DNA of 64,000 nt. Source: Hoylesella saccharolytica JCM 17484 (lineage in GTDB: Bacteria > Bacteroidota > Bacteroidia > Bacteroidales > Bacteroidaceae). Numbering within the stretch: position 1 is the stretch's first letter; each line of letters starts with the position of its first letter. A program made the position numbers and the translations under genes. The DNA lies in NCBI RefSeq assembly GCF_000614205.1, contig NZ_BAKN01000001.1, forward strand, positions 248,001-312,000. Direction: 5' to 3'. Positions 49,795 to 59,771 of this stretch are shown here, in pieces. The notes beneath the pieces were generated by a model. It was not told where the DNA came from, ran no database searches, and saw only the letters and a program-made list of their open reading frames with translations.

Positions 49795-50415
49795 TTATTT
49801 TTGTTCTTCAGGTTTTGGTTCTTTCTTAGCCAGCATCACTACTTGGAATACAAAATTGGTAATCCACTGCTCGCTAAAGCCTAAACGTTTGTTATATTGG
49901 CGTATCGAAAGAACTGTTTTCATAACACCTGCATCCGAAAAGTCGTTCTTACTAAAAATATCGCTTACAGTTTTCTGAGTCATATTGTAGATAGCCTTCT
50001 TAAAAAATGAGGGCAACCGCAACTTAAACCGCATTAAATTACCGGTAAGCATCATTAAATCTTGTGTAAAATTTTGAAACTGCACAAGATACACCTGCAC
50101 ATCTTGCAGCTTGTGACAGTTTTTGCGGATACTTTGATCTACTTCTTTAAAAAAAACGTCGTTGGTTTTATAAAGTCCCTGCAACATCTTTTTACACTGT
50201 GCCTTCTCGCCCACACCCAACTTATTGTTCTGCGTTGGTATGCGCAAGGTAGATTTAAATGCACGCAAATCGGGTAGTATCGCCAAATTGCTGATACCCA
50301 ATTGGGCTGCCAGCGAGGCTTGGAAGTATACCCTTACTAAAGTCATATAATCTTCCATTCCGCCCGATCGGTACTCTTTATTTCGCTTTCCGAATATATT
50401 TGAGAAAAGTCCCAT
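49795..50415 (-). CDS. Conserved protein of unknown function
   Basis: A 206-residue soluble protein beginning MGLFSNIFGKRNKEYRSGG. It is helical, with segments such as MTLVRVYFQASLAAQLGISNLA and FQNFTQDLMMLTGNLMRFKLRLP, and has an acidic end. I recognise no family or motif. It lies 129 bases upstream of the coiled-coil/zapA pair on the same strand. Confidence 0.55.
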   Translation of the reverse strand: MGLFSNIFGKRNKEYRSGGMEDYMTLVRVYFQASLAAQLGISNLAILPDLRAFKSTLRIPTQNNKLGVGEKAQCKKMLQGLYKTNDVFFKEVDQSIRKNCHKLQDVQVYLVQFQNFTQDLMMLTGNLMRFKLRLPSFFKKAIYNMTQKTVSDIFSKNDFSDAGVMKTVLSIRQYNKRLGFSEQWITNFVFQVVMLAKKEPKPEEQK

Positions 50416-50725
50416 AATAAATTTACTTCAAAATAATTGGTTATAAAATAATTTATTTGTTGATTGCAAAAGTACGGAAATAATGTTACACTTCAAAAAC
50501 AACGGTTCGTAAAGTGCTGTCGATAATATAAAATCAATTAACACAGAACAACCTAAAAAATGCATTCGGTGTATTGAAACAATCCATAATTTCGTATGCC
50601 GATACTTACAGATTAAAAGAAAGTACTGTTTTTTACTTACATTCGCATTTTATTATAAAATCCACTTTCAACACATCGTTTCATGATAAAACCGTCCTCA
50701 TTTTCAATAAGAACAGCGTTGATTT
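50416..50725. other. Intergenic stretch before a TonB receptor gene
   Basis: No gene or strong hairpin. The 22-bp array begins at 50726, and a further 470 bases (50836-51312) hold the likely upstream region of the receptor gene with no recognisable riboswitch. Confidence 0.4.
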
Positions 50726-50835
50726 TCCAAAAGCATAGGTTTTGAGTTGCAAAAGCATAGCTTTTAGCATGCAAAACCTATGCTTTTGGCATCTAAAAGA
50801 TGATGTTTTACAACCCGAAAGCATAGCTTTTGTAA
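50726..50835. repeat. Tandem 22-bp array, AAAA-N7-TTTT family, locus D (5 units)
   Basis: Five contiguous 22-base units with centres GCATAGG, GCATAGC, CCTATGC, GATGATG and GCATAGC. Units with GCATAGC give a perfect 6-3-6 hairpin (AAAAGC, ATA, GCTTTT). Locus B carries the same first and GATGATG units. Confidence 0.85.
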
Positions 50836-51312
50836 ATCAGTCGATTATTTTCGTCTTTTCATCTTATTTGCATTGATTTTTCTTCTCTCTCTTTCTCTAA
50901 AATCATTGCAAGGTTTGTATTAGTTTGATGCCCTCCTTTCGTTAAGAAAGTATCAATACTTGCGGGGACGGTATCATGTTTGTTGAGAGGATATAGAGAT
51001 AAAAGTATCGTAAAATGGATAGAGATGTACATTCGGAAACAAGCGCATAAACTCTGCTATTATCATTTTTCTTATATTGACTTTACGATCTTCAAGTAAG
51101 ATAAAAGATACAGGCAGCACATGAACAAAGAGAAAGATATGCAACGAAAAGAAGCTAATTATCCTCTTCTTTTTGGGGGTAGACAGTGAAGATAAGGCCC
51201 TTAAACAGAACCAATAAGGCTTTTTAACTCATTATTTTTAGGTATTGCCGTTTTTTAGAGGAACCTATACCTTTGCAAAAGCTTATTGGCGTATTTCGGA
51301 ATACAGGCAAAA

Positions 51313-54282
51313 ATGATACACAAAATCGCAATATTTTTATTGTTGTTTTTAGGTACTTTCGCCCTTGGCAGGGCACAAAATATAACGCTCTCAGGAACAG
51401 TAACCAACCAAAAGAATGGCAAGCCTGTTGAGTTTGCCTCAATATTGCTTAAAGAAAGTGGGCTTTGGGCGGTTTCTGATGCAAAAGGAAAGTTTACCGT
51501 TAAAAACATTCCGCAGGGAAAAGCTACCCTTGTGGTGCGCTGTTTGGGATATGCCACGCACCAAATAACCGTTTTGGTAAACGGAAAAACACCGACTTTA
51601 CAAATACAACTACAAGAGGATAACCTCAAACTGAATGAAGTAGAGGTGGTGGCGAGTAAAAAAAACGATGAGGCTACCACATCTTATACCATCGACCGGC
51701 TGGCATTGGACAATCAGCAGGTGGTGAACATCAGCGATATTATGAGTCTTTTACCGGGTGGAAAAACGGTTAATAGCAGTTTAACAAGCAACCGCCGAAT
51801 AGCCTTACGCAGCGAAGAAAAGGGCGAAAAAGGTAACACCTCGTTTGGTACAGCGGTAGAAGTAGACGGCGTTAGGCTGAACAACAACTCGGTGATGGGC
51901 GAAACTTTGGGTCCCGGAACGCGCACAGTGGGCACATCGAACGTTGAGAGTGTAGAGATTGTTACAGGGGTTCCGTCGGTAGAATACGGCGACTTGAGTA
52001 ATGGTGTGGTAAAGGTAAACACTCGAAAAGGAAAGTCGCCCTTTATCGTTGAGGGCAAATTAAATATCAACACACGGCAGATAGCACTGAACAAAGGCTT
52101 CGATTTAGGGCGCAACGGCGGTTTGTTCAATTTCTCGATAGAGCACGCACGGTCGTTTTCGGATGTTGTTTCGCCCTATACGGCTTATCAACGTAACGTG
52201 CTTTCGCTGCATTACATGAATGTTTTTATGCGTAATGCCATGCCGTTGACGTTGAATGTGGGACTGACGGGTAATATAGGCGGATACAATTCGAAAGCCG
52301 ATCCCGACCAAGACCTCGACGATTACGACAAAGTACGCGATAACGCGTTTCGCGGAAACTTTTCGTTGGAATGGCTGCTCAATAAAAAATGGATAACTAA
52401 CATTACGCTGCAAGGCTCGCTCGCGTATACCGACAAACGCACGGAGCGGTATTATAATACCAGTAGTTCGTCAACACAAGCCTACATTCATACGATGAAA
52501 CAGGGCTATTTTGTAGCTGCTGACTATGATAAAAACCCGGCGGCCAACATTATTTTGGGTCCTACGGGTTACTGGTATGTGCGCGGTTTTAACGACTCGA
52601 AGCCCCTAAGTTACGCTCTTAAATTGAAAGCCGATTGGACCAAACGCATGGGGCAGGTGCTTAACAAGGTGCTTGCAGGAGCCGATTTCACAGGGAGTAC
52701 GAACTACGGGCAGGGCAGTTATTATGAAGATCGGCGTTATACGCCTACGTGGAGACCTTATCGGTACGACGAATTGCCGTCGATGAACAATTTGGCACTA
52801 TACATTGAGGAGAAAGCAAGCATCCCGACATCGCACCTTTCAAGATTGGAGATAACCGCCGGTCTGCGCCAAGACATGACCTTAATTGGTGGGTCGGAGT
52901 ATGGAACGGCTGCAAGCACATCGCCCCGAGCTAAGGCACGTTATATTTTTTGGCGCGGGCGCAACACTTGGATACGTGATTTCAGCGTACATGCAGGTTG
53001 GGGAAAATCGGTTAAACTACCCTCTTTCCAAGTGCTTTACCCCGCAACCACCTATCGTGATCAGCTGGCATTTACGCCTGGAAGTACCTCGAAAAACAAA
53101 GCTTATTATGCTTATTACACCCATCCGTCGAGAGCCGTGTACAATCCCGACTTGTTATGGCAACACACCAATCAGACAGATATCGGACTGGAAACCAAAA
53201 TCAAAGGTACACGCATTAACGTGTCGGCCTTTTATCACAAAACGTTCAATCCCTATACCGCCACAACTGTTTACACACCTTACAGTTATAAATATACCTC
53301 GCAAGCTGCATTAGAACGCATCGGCATACCTTCGGCCAACCGTTCGTACAGCATTGATCAACAAACAGGTGTGGTAACGGTGACCGATGTAACGGGTGCC
53401 CAACCGCCGGTAGAGTTGGCTTACAATGTGCGCAACAGCTTTTTGACCAATACCAAATATGTCAACGGGTCGCCAACAGAACGCTATGGCTTCGAGTGGA
53501 TTGTAGATTTTGCGCCCATCAAAGCCCTTCGAACCTCGTTGCGGTTGGATGGCAACTATTATTTTTATAAAGGATTAGACGAGAACCTGTTTGCGCATGC
53601 ACCGCTTAATCAGCGCATGAGCAACGGACAGCCTTATCAATATATCGGCTATTATCGGGGTAGCGACGTTACATCTACCGATTATGCAGCCGGGGCTTCT
53701 GTTTTTAACGGCTCCATTTCGCGCGAAGCCAACCTCAATGCCACCGTTACGACGCATGTACCGAAGATACGAATGGTGGTTTCGTTGCGTATGGAATGTT
53801 CGCTATATGCCTATTCGCGTCCGCTGAGCGAACTACGTAACGGTACGCGCGGGTATGTGGTAGAACGGGGAGAAGACTTTTTCGGGCAGCCGTATACACG
53901 CGATGCACGCGATAAGTTTTTGGTGGTTTACCCCGAATATTATGCTACATGGGATGCCCCCGAAACGCTGATACCCTTTGCCGAGAAGTTTGCGTGGGCC
54001 CAAAAACATGACAGGACATTGTATAACGAACTGGCTAAGCTGGTACAACGTTCTAATTATGCCTATGTCATCAATCCCGGCAGACTGTCGAGTTATTACT
54101 CGGCTAACATCACTGCTACCAAAGAGATAGGCGATCATGTGTCGGTTTCGTTTTATGCCAATAATTTCTGGAATACGATGGCTAAGGTGCATTCTACCCA
54201 AACCGGACAAAAGACATCGCTCTTCGGGAGCAGTTATGTGCCCTCGTTTTATTACGGACTTTCTCTGCGTTTAAAACTTTAA
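51313..54282 (+). CDS. TonB-dependent outer-membrane receptor
   Basis: Energy-coupled outer-membrane transporter. I used ATG 51313 (MIHKIAIFLLLFLGTFALGRAQ), since the longer frame would put residues in front of the signal peptide. The mature 989-residue protein begins with a carboxypeptidase-D-like regulatory domain (about 25-105: ITLSGTVTNQKNGKPVEFASI), a plug domain (VEVVASKKNDEATTSYTIDRL to YGDLSNGVVKVNT), and a beta-barrel ending PSFYYGLSLRLKL. Downstream is the DUF4876/DUF6850 set with which this receptor type is often encoded. The substrate is unknown. Confidence 0.92.
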   Translation: MIHKIAIFLLLFLGTFALGRAQNITLSGTVTNQKNGKPVEFASILLKESGLWAVSDAKGKFTVKNIPQGKATLVVRCLGYATHQITVLVNGKTPTLQIQLQEDNLKLNEVEVVASKKNDEATTSYTIDRLALDNQQVVNISDIMSLLPGGKTVNSSLTSNRRIALRSEEKGEKGNTSFGTAVEVDGVRLNNNSVMGETLGPGTRTVGTSNVESVEIVTGVPSVEYGDLSNGVVKVNTRKGKSPFIVEGKLNINTRQIALNKGFDLGRNGGLFNFSIEHARSFSDVVSPYTAYQRNVLSLHYMNVFMRNAMPLTLNVGLTGNIGGYNSKADPDQDLDDYDKVRDNAFRGNFSLEWLLNKKWITNITLQGSLAYTDKRTERYYNTSSSSTQAYIHTMKQGYFVAADYDKNPAANIILGPTGYWYVRGFNDSKPLSYALKLKADWTKRMGQVLNKVLAGADFTGSTNYGQGSYYEDRRYTPTWRPYRYDELPSMNNLALYIEEKASIPTSHLSRLEITAGLRQDMTLIGGSEYGTAASTSPRAKARYIFWRGRNTWIRDFSVHAGWGKSVKLPSFQVLYPATTYRDQLAFTPGSTSKNKAYYAYYTHPSRAVYNPDLLWQHTNQTDIGLETKIKGTRINVSAFYHKTFNPYTATTVYTPYSYKYTSQAALERIGIPSANRSYSIDQQTGVVTVTDVTGAQPPVELAYNVRNSFLTNTKYVNGSPTERYGFEWIVDFAPIKALRTSLRLDGNYYFYKGLDENLFAHAPLNQRMSNGQPYQYIGYYRGSDVTSTDYAAGASVFNGSISREANLNATVTTHVPKIRMVVSLRMECSLYAYSRPLSELRNGTRGYVVERGEDFFGQPYTRDARDKFLVVYPEYYATWDAPETLIPFAEKFAWAQKHDRTLYNELAKLVQRSNYAYVINPGRLSSYYSANITATKEIGDHVSVSFYANNFWNTMAKVHSTQTGQKTSLFGSSYVPSFYYGLSLRLKL

Positions 54283-54295
54283 TGGTATACAAAAA

Positions 54296-54699
54296 ATGAA
54301 ACGAATACCCCCTTATATAGATAAGGTAAAAAAAGCAATGCTGTTGTCGGCTGTTTTGCTGTCGTTCACCACCTCATGCAGCTATGATGAGGAGATAGAA
54401 ACCTGCAACGTAAGCGTTCGATTGATTTACCCCCCGGCAGTATTGATCCCTACGAGGGTGCGAGGGTGGAGATGAAAGATGCCACCGGCTCTATTTTTGT
54501 AGACTCTACCGATGCTGGCGGGGTGGCGCATTTTGCCGTTCCGGCGGGTATATACGATATAAACAGCAGTACAACCCGTATCACCACCGATTGGAGATAC
54601 TTCTTTAACGGGGTGAAAAGTATGAACATCATTTCGCGTGACAGTACCAACCGGTTGGAATTAAAACTGGTGATGTCGAAGAAAAAGAATTGGCATTGA
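54296..54699 (+). CDS. Lipoprotein similar to the N-terminal domain of DUF4876 proteins, one-base frameshift
   Basis: The frame begins 13 bases after the receptor (MKRIPPYIDKVKKAMLL) and has a lipobox-type FTTSC. It reads NVSVRLIYPP and then breaks in a run of six C (54430-54435). Adding one C gives PGSIDPYEGARVEMKDATGSIFVDSTDAGGVAHFAVPAGIYDIN, and ends MSKKKNWH, about 134 residues. The segment resembles the Ig-like N-terminal domain that larger DUF4876 proteins carry; here it is a separate gene, ahead of two DUF4876 genes that lack it. It is probably co-transcribed with them. Confidence 0.7.
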
Positions 54700-54854
54700 G
54701 CGGAAGAAAGGAAAGAGGGCAGTACATGCTTTGAAAAAGCAACGCTTCGTCTTTCCGAGCGCAAATAAACATTATAAAATCAATGAATAGGAATTGTAAA
54801 ATCAACCAATAAGAAATAAAAAACAACAAATAGAAATCATAAAATTAACCCAGT

Positions 54855-55367
54855 ATGAAGAAATTTTTATCTATGCTCATGGTGCTTTTTGTCGGTTCGA
54901 TGTCACCCCAATGGGCTCTTGCCGAAGGCGAAGAAGGTACCGTTGAAGTACAGTATCTTGTGGTAACACTAACTGATGGCAGTAAAAGCGAGTATGCGTT
55001 GACTGATTCGCCAACGTTATCGTTTAAGGCAGACTCTATCGTTGTAACCTGTAAGGATGATGAAATGCGATTCGATTTGGCTGGACTGACTGGTTATCAC
55101 ATAGAAACCAAGCACGTGTCGACGGGCATTGACAAGGCACCCACAGTGGAAAACGAAAGCGAAACGCCCTCGTTTGCTTTTCGTAACGCCACCTTTTCGG
55201 GGCTGAAAGCCGGCACGCGCATCGTGGTTTACACGTTGGAAGGTAAAGCGGTGAAGACCATCGTGGCTACTGAAGACGGCACGGCGAAAGTAGATCTTTC
55301 TGATTTGGCGCGCGGCGTGTATATCTTGCGTGCGCCCAACAAGAGTTTTAAGATGGTGAATAAGTAA
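54855..55367 (+). CDS. Exported protein with T9SS-like C-terminal sorting domain
   Basis: A 170-residue exported protein (signal peptide to about WALAEG). After a linker and a short beta domain (YLVVTLTDGSKSEYALTDSPTLSFKADS), it ends in a T9SS-type C-terminal domain: GTRIVVYTLEGKAVKTIVAT then LARGVYILRAPNKSFKMV. It would be sorted to the surface or secreted. It lies between the small lipoprotein and the DUF4876 gene, 14 bases before the latter, so it is part of the operon. Confidence 0.75.
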   Translation: MKKFLSMLMVLFVGSMSPQWALAEGEEGTVEVQYLVVTLTDGSKSEYALTDSPTLSFKADSIVVTCKDDEMRFDLAGLTGYHIETKHVSTGIDKAPTVENESETPSFAFRNATFSGLKAGTRIVVYTLEGKAVKTIVATEDGTAKVDLSDLARGVYILRAPNKSFKMVNK

Positions 55368-55381
55368 TCGGCAATGCAGCA

Positions 55382-56511
55382 ATGAGAAAAACTTTACTTA
55401 CCCTGTTGGCTGCGTTTGCTCTTGCCATAAACGGCTTTGCGCAGACGTGGAACATGGTAATTACCCGCGCGGATGGTACGAAAGATACCCTGAAAACGTC
55501 GGAGGTAAAAGATGTTTCGTTCTTTTTGCCCGACCAAAACGTGGAGCAGGTGATTATCAAAGAAATCTACAACGGCGGCTGTCCGTCGGATCAAGGTGAT
55601 CGTTTCTTCCAACAAGACAAGGGATTTATTTTGTATAACAACTGCCCCGAAACGGCTGTGATTAACAATTTGGCAGTAGGCATTATCGATCCGTTCAATG
55701 CCAATGCTGTTCATCTCAGTAAATGGCATGAAGGTAAAACCATGTTGTACGAAAAAGAAGGCTTTATCCCGGCGCTTCACGGCATCTGGTGGTTTCAGTC
55801 GGCATTGGTTATTCCGCCCTATTCGCAAGTGGTTGTCTGCTGCAGGGTGCCATCGACAACACGCAGACTTACAGCAAATCGGCCAATTATGCCAATAAGG
55901 ATTATTATGCAATGTACGACCCCGAGAGCGGGTACGACGGTGGTGGGATGGGATGGTACCCTTCGCCCGCTGAGGTGATACCCACTTCGCATTACTTAAA
56001 AGCCAAAAAGCTGGGCAATGGCTTTGGTTGGCCGCTTAGTGTAAGGTCGCCGGGCTTGTTCGTCTTTCGTACAAAAGGTGTTACACCGGCAGCATTTGCC
56101 AACAATATTGATAATGTTGTTTATCCGCCGGGTGCAAGTCATGAAGCTGTCAGTGCTTGTTTCAGAATTCCTGTAGATTGGGTTATCGACGGCGTAGAGG
56201 TATATACAAAATCTTATCTCCAAGCATGTAAAAAGCGATTTACCCCAGACATCGACGGCGGATATGTGGTGCTGACTTACAGTTTGGGCCACACGCTGTA
56301 TCGCAACGTAGACAAAGCCGCTACCGAGGCGCTGCCCGAGAATGCCGGAAAGCTGGTTTACGGCTATGCGATGGGTGTTTCGGCCGGCGACCCGAGCAAC
56401 ATCGACGCCGAGGCATCTATCAAACGAGGTGCACACATTGTTTATATGGACACCAACAATTCGACCAACGATTTTCACGAACGCAAAGAGTTTTCGATTC
56501 GTGGAAAGTAA
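55382..56511 (+). CDS. DUF4876 domain protein, copy 1, one-base frameshift
   Basis: The frame starts MRKTLLTLLAAFALAINGFAQTWNMVI and reads through IIKEIYNGGCPSDQGD and FILYNNCPETAVINNLAVG to PPYSQVVV, then loses frame. The second frame continues LLQGAIDNTQTYSKSANYANKDYYAMYDPESGY to the end (YMDTNNSTNDFHERKEFSIRG). One missing C near 55837 explains it; the product would be 376 residues, matching copy 2 (373). DUF4876 is a Bacteroidota family normally found with TonB receptors and DUF6850 barrels. The genuine lack of a lipobox (FAQ instead) suggests it is periplasmic or secreted. Confidence 0.8.
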
Positions 56512-56541
56512 AAGCAGAAAAATAAAATAAAAATAAACGAT

Positions 56542-57663
56542 ATGAAGAAAATTTTATTGACATTGATAACCGTCTTTGCACTTGCTGCAAGCGGTTTTGC
56601 GCAGACTTGGAACATGGTGATTATCCGCGAAGACGGTACCCGCGACACGCTGAAGACATCGGCCGTAAAACAAGTTTCGTTTTTTATGCCCGACCAAAAT
56701 GTAGACCAGATTATTATCAAAGAACTCTACGTTGGAGGTTGTCCGCCGGATCAGGGTAAAACCGCTTTTCAGTTTGACAAGGGTTTTATTCTTTACAACA
56801 ACTGTCCGCAAACAGCAGTGATTAACAATTTGGCTGTCGGAATACTCAATCCCTACAACGGAGAAAGCGAGAATAAGTGGTACGACGGAGCGGGAAAGCT
56901 GATTTATGCTGCCGACGAATACCATCCCGGTACCGACGGATTGTGGTATTTCCAGGCACCGCTCGTTATCAAGCCTTTTTCGCAGGTGGTGGTTAACGTG
57001 CAGGGCGCTATCAACAACACCCTTACTCACAGCAAATCGGTTAATTATGCCCATAAAGATTACTACGCCATGTACGACCCCGAGGTGGGTTATAAGCATC
57101 CGCTTTACTACCCCGCGCCGTCAGAACTTATTCCTACGGCCCATCATCTCAAGGCTGTTCGCATTGGGCAGAGCACGGCTTGGGCGTTGAGCAGTATTTC
57201 GCCGGCATTCTTTATTTTCCAGACGCAGGGAATGACGCCTGCCCAATTTGGCAATGATGTAAATTATAGGATATACGTTCCAGGAGGTCAGCAAACGGCC
57301 ACCAACGCTTGTTTCAAGGTTCCCACCAATTGGATTCTCGATGGGGTAGAAGTTTTTGGTGCTTCGGCAGTAGCCAAAAGTAAAAAGCGGTTTACGCCTG
57401 AGATAGACGGTGGATATGTATTGTTGACCAACAAGTTGGGACACTCGCTGTATCGCAACGTTGATAAGGCGCGCACCGAAGCCTTGCCCGAAAACGCAGG
57501 CAAGCTGATTTACAACTATTCGATGGGCGTTTCGGCCGGCGACCCGAGCAACATCGACGCCGAAGCATCTATCAAAAACGGTGCGCATATTATCTATATG
57601 GACACCAACAACTCGACCAACGATTTTCACGAGCGAAAAGAGTTTTCGTTGCGCGGGCGATAG
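56542..57663 (+). CDS. DUF4876 domain protein, copy 2
   Basis: Intact 373-residue paralogue of the preceding gene. Signal peptide to ASGFAQ, then TWNMVIIREDGTRDTLKTSAVKQVSFFMPDQNV. The DUF4876 core runs from QIIIKELYVGGCPPDQGK to YMDTNNSTNDFHERKEFSLRGR. The two copies are strongly similar throughout. Their N-terminal 60 residues (TWNMVI.R.DGT.DTLKTS) replace the Ig-like domain seen in larger relatives. The mature protein is likely surface-exposed or periplasmic and probably works with the TonB receptor upstream and the barrel downstream. No enzymatic motif is evident. Confidence 0.85.
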   Translation: MKKILLTLITVFALAASGFAQTWNMVIIREDGTRDTLKTSAVKQVSFFMPDQNVDQIIIKELYVGGCPPDQGKTAFQFDKGFILYNNCPQTAVINNLAVGILNPYNGESENKWYDGAGKLIYAADEYHPGTDGLWYFQAPLVIKPFSQVVVNVQGAINNTLTHSKSVNYAHKDYYAMYDPEVGYKHPLYYPAPSELIPTAHHLKAVRIGQSTAWALSSISPAFFIFQTQGMTPAQFGNDVNYRIYVPGGQQTATNACFKVPTNWILDGVEVFGASAVAKSKKRFTPEIDGGYVLLTNKLGHSLYRNVDKARTEALPENAGKLIYNYSMGVSAGDPSNIDAEASIKNGAHIIYMDTNNSTNDFHERKEFSLRGR

Positions 57664-57729
57664 CCGAAAACAAAACCGAAACCTATTGGCGGGATGTTCT
57701 GCAGAAAGTAAAATGTGGATAAACGCCTC

Positions 57730-57867
57730 GGCGGAGCTTCCGCCAAGAGGAAAAGTAAACAAACGGTGTCGGCGGAAGTTCCGCCAAGAGATAAATGTTA
57801 AGAAAAGTAACAGCGGAAGTTCCGCTGAGCGTAAAACGTTAATGAATGTATCGGCGGAAGCTCCGCC
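57730..57867. repeat. 41-bp-period array with GGCGGA-N3-TCCGCC palindromes (4 copies)
   Basis: Palindromes start at 57730, 57771, 57812 and 57853, exactly 41 bases apart: GGCGGAGCTTCCGCC, GGCGGAAGTTCCGCC, AGCGGAAGTTCCGCT (a compensated end pair) and GGCGGAAGCTCCGCC. The 26-base linkers are A-rich, with a shared GTTAA and GTA pattern. The array lies within the operon between DUF4876 copy 2 and the DUF6850 gene, so it would fold as four hairpins in the mRNA. Confidence 0.9.
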
Positions 57868-57991
57868 AGAATCTCAACGCAGAGTTTACCTCTTTCGTTT
57901 ACGCTCGGCAACCTATTTTTTCTCGAGTAGGTATCTTACAGTTCTCTCGCATTAAAAAAACGATGATACGCATAACCCCCAACATCCGCAG

Positions 57992-59682
57992 ATGAAAACA
58001 AAAAAAGGTACATATCTGCTGGCCGCCATGCTGCTGGTTGCGCCCGGCAGGCTTTACCCCCAACAGCACGACACGGTGCGCGTAACACGCATCGACACCG
58101 CCGTGGTGCGTATGCTCGAAGGTTCGCTTACATGCCTGGTGCCCCCGACGGTCTTTCGCAGCTTTGCCTTTGTAAGCAGCACCTCGCCGTGGCTGTCGAG
58201 CGAAAATGCCGCCGGACTTACCGCCTTTCTTCGGCGCCGCAACATCTCGCAAGCCGATGTGGCGTGGCAGGCGGGGTGGGGCGATTTTACCGACTTTTCG
58301 CAATCGCGCCAAACCATCGAGGTAGATGCAGCATCCGAATCGTTTTACAGGCTGAACAGGCGCAGCGTGGTGTATGGAAAGATGGCCTACAACAACTTTT
58401 CGGGCGAGGATATGGGCGGTTCGGTGTTTGTAAATCCCGACCGAAAGCCTTTCGACATCGTTGAAGACTCGCTTACCAATCTCGGGCGCAAACATCGCGA
58501 CACGTATCATCTTGTAGGGGCTGTGGGCATCGACCTCTTTCGGGGCATCGGCCTGGGGCTGAAAGCCGATTATACGGCTGCCAATTATGCCAAGTATAAA
58601 GACCTTCGGCATTTTAACAAACTGATGAACCTGAAGTTTACCGCCGGTATACGCCTACTGCTGGGGCGCAGGGGCAGCGCGGGGGCACATTATCTGTATC
58701 GCCGCAACACCGAAAGTGTGCGTTTCAGTACTTACGGGCGGGTGGATAAAACGTTTAAATCGCTTATCGATTACGCCGGCTTTATGGGCGAGGTAGAACA
58801 GTTTGGCAACTACGGCTACACCAACAAGAATTTAATTCAGATGCTTTTCGACGAGTATCAAGGTGGCGCCCTGCAGCTGGAATGGCAGGTGGGCAAGTTG
58901 TCGTTTTTCAACGAACTTTCGGCTGCCCACCGCACCGGGTTTTACGGAAAAGATTCGCCTTACAGCGTTATCCACTCGCAACACCGTTCGGCGGTGTATC
59001 AATATCGCGCCGTGCTCACGTTTCGCCAATGGCGCACGCATCACCGGCTGGCGCTTACGCTCGATGCCGAAAACTTGGAAAACCATCGCACCACGTACAT
59101 CGAACAACGTAACGACAACGGCGTATCGTATTACAACTACTTCGACCCTGTGCGAACCGCCAACAAATTGTTTACAAACGGCAGCGTTATTTACACCGGG
59201 TTTATCAATGTGCAGGGCGATCAGCCTATATGGAGGATTGATGTGGGCGCGCGATGGATGCACCGTCGGCAAACTGCTTACCGCTATCCCTACTATCGTC
59301 GGCAAGACCTTCGCAACATCGAGGGCTTTGCTCAGGTAGAACGCAACGTTATTTGCAATGCGCAAATGCTCACAGCTATGCTGGGCGCAGCTTTTCAGAT
59401 GGTAGCGGGGCACCCTTTGAAGACGCCACTTTCGTGGCACCTTCCGACAAACAAACACCTCCGCCCACGATGAACGCTTGGCTTTATCGCGAGTATGCCG
59501 TGCTTACTGCCGCACAATTCGCACTACAAGCAGCCCTGAAATATTCATTTGTCGTTCCACGCACCTCGCTGCCGATGTACATCAAGGCGCAAATCAATTA
59601 TCGACATGCTGCCCACGCACCCGATGTGATGCAAAATCGACATCGTGCAACGTTCGGTGTTTCGGCAGGCTGCACGTTTTAA
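57992..59682 (+). CDS. DUF6850 outer-membrane beta-barrel protein, one-base frameshift
   Basis: A large barrel protein with a signal peptide ending GRLYPQ. The first frame (from 57992) covers about 470 residues with barrel strands (YGKMAYNNFSGEDMGG, LGLKADYTAANYAKY) and reaches LGAAFQM, and the second continues GSGAPFEDATFVAPSDKQTPPP to the C-terminus RATFGVSAGCTF. One missing G near 59401 explains the switch; the product would be 563 residues, the expected length for DUF6850, a family found with DUF4876. The linked genes suggest a common surface complex of unknown substrate. Confidence 0.75.
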
Positions 59683-59771
59683 TACAATGTATGCAAAGGC
59701 GGTAGTTTTTTCTTTCTAAAGTTGTCAGAAAAGTATATTTAAAAATAAAAAAATCATTTATTCAAAACATT

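Noticed and set aside
51121..51189. 22-codon frame upstream of the TonB receptor
   Set aside because: It is short and polar, and nothing in the surrounding sequence supports translation, although a weak hairpin follows it.
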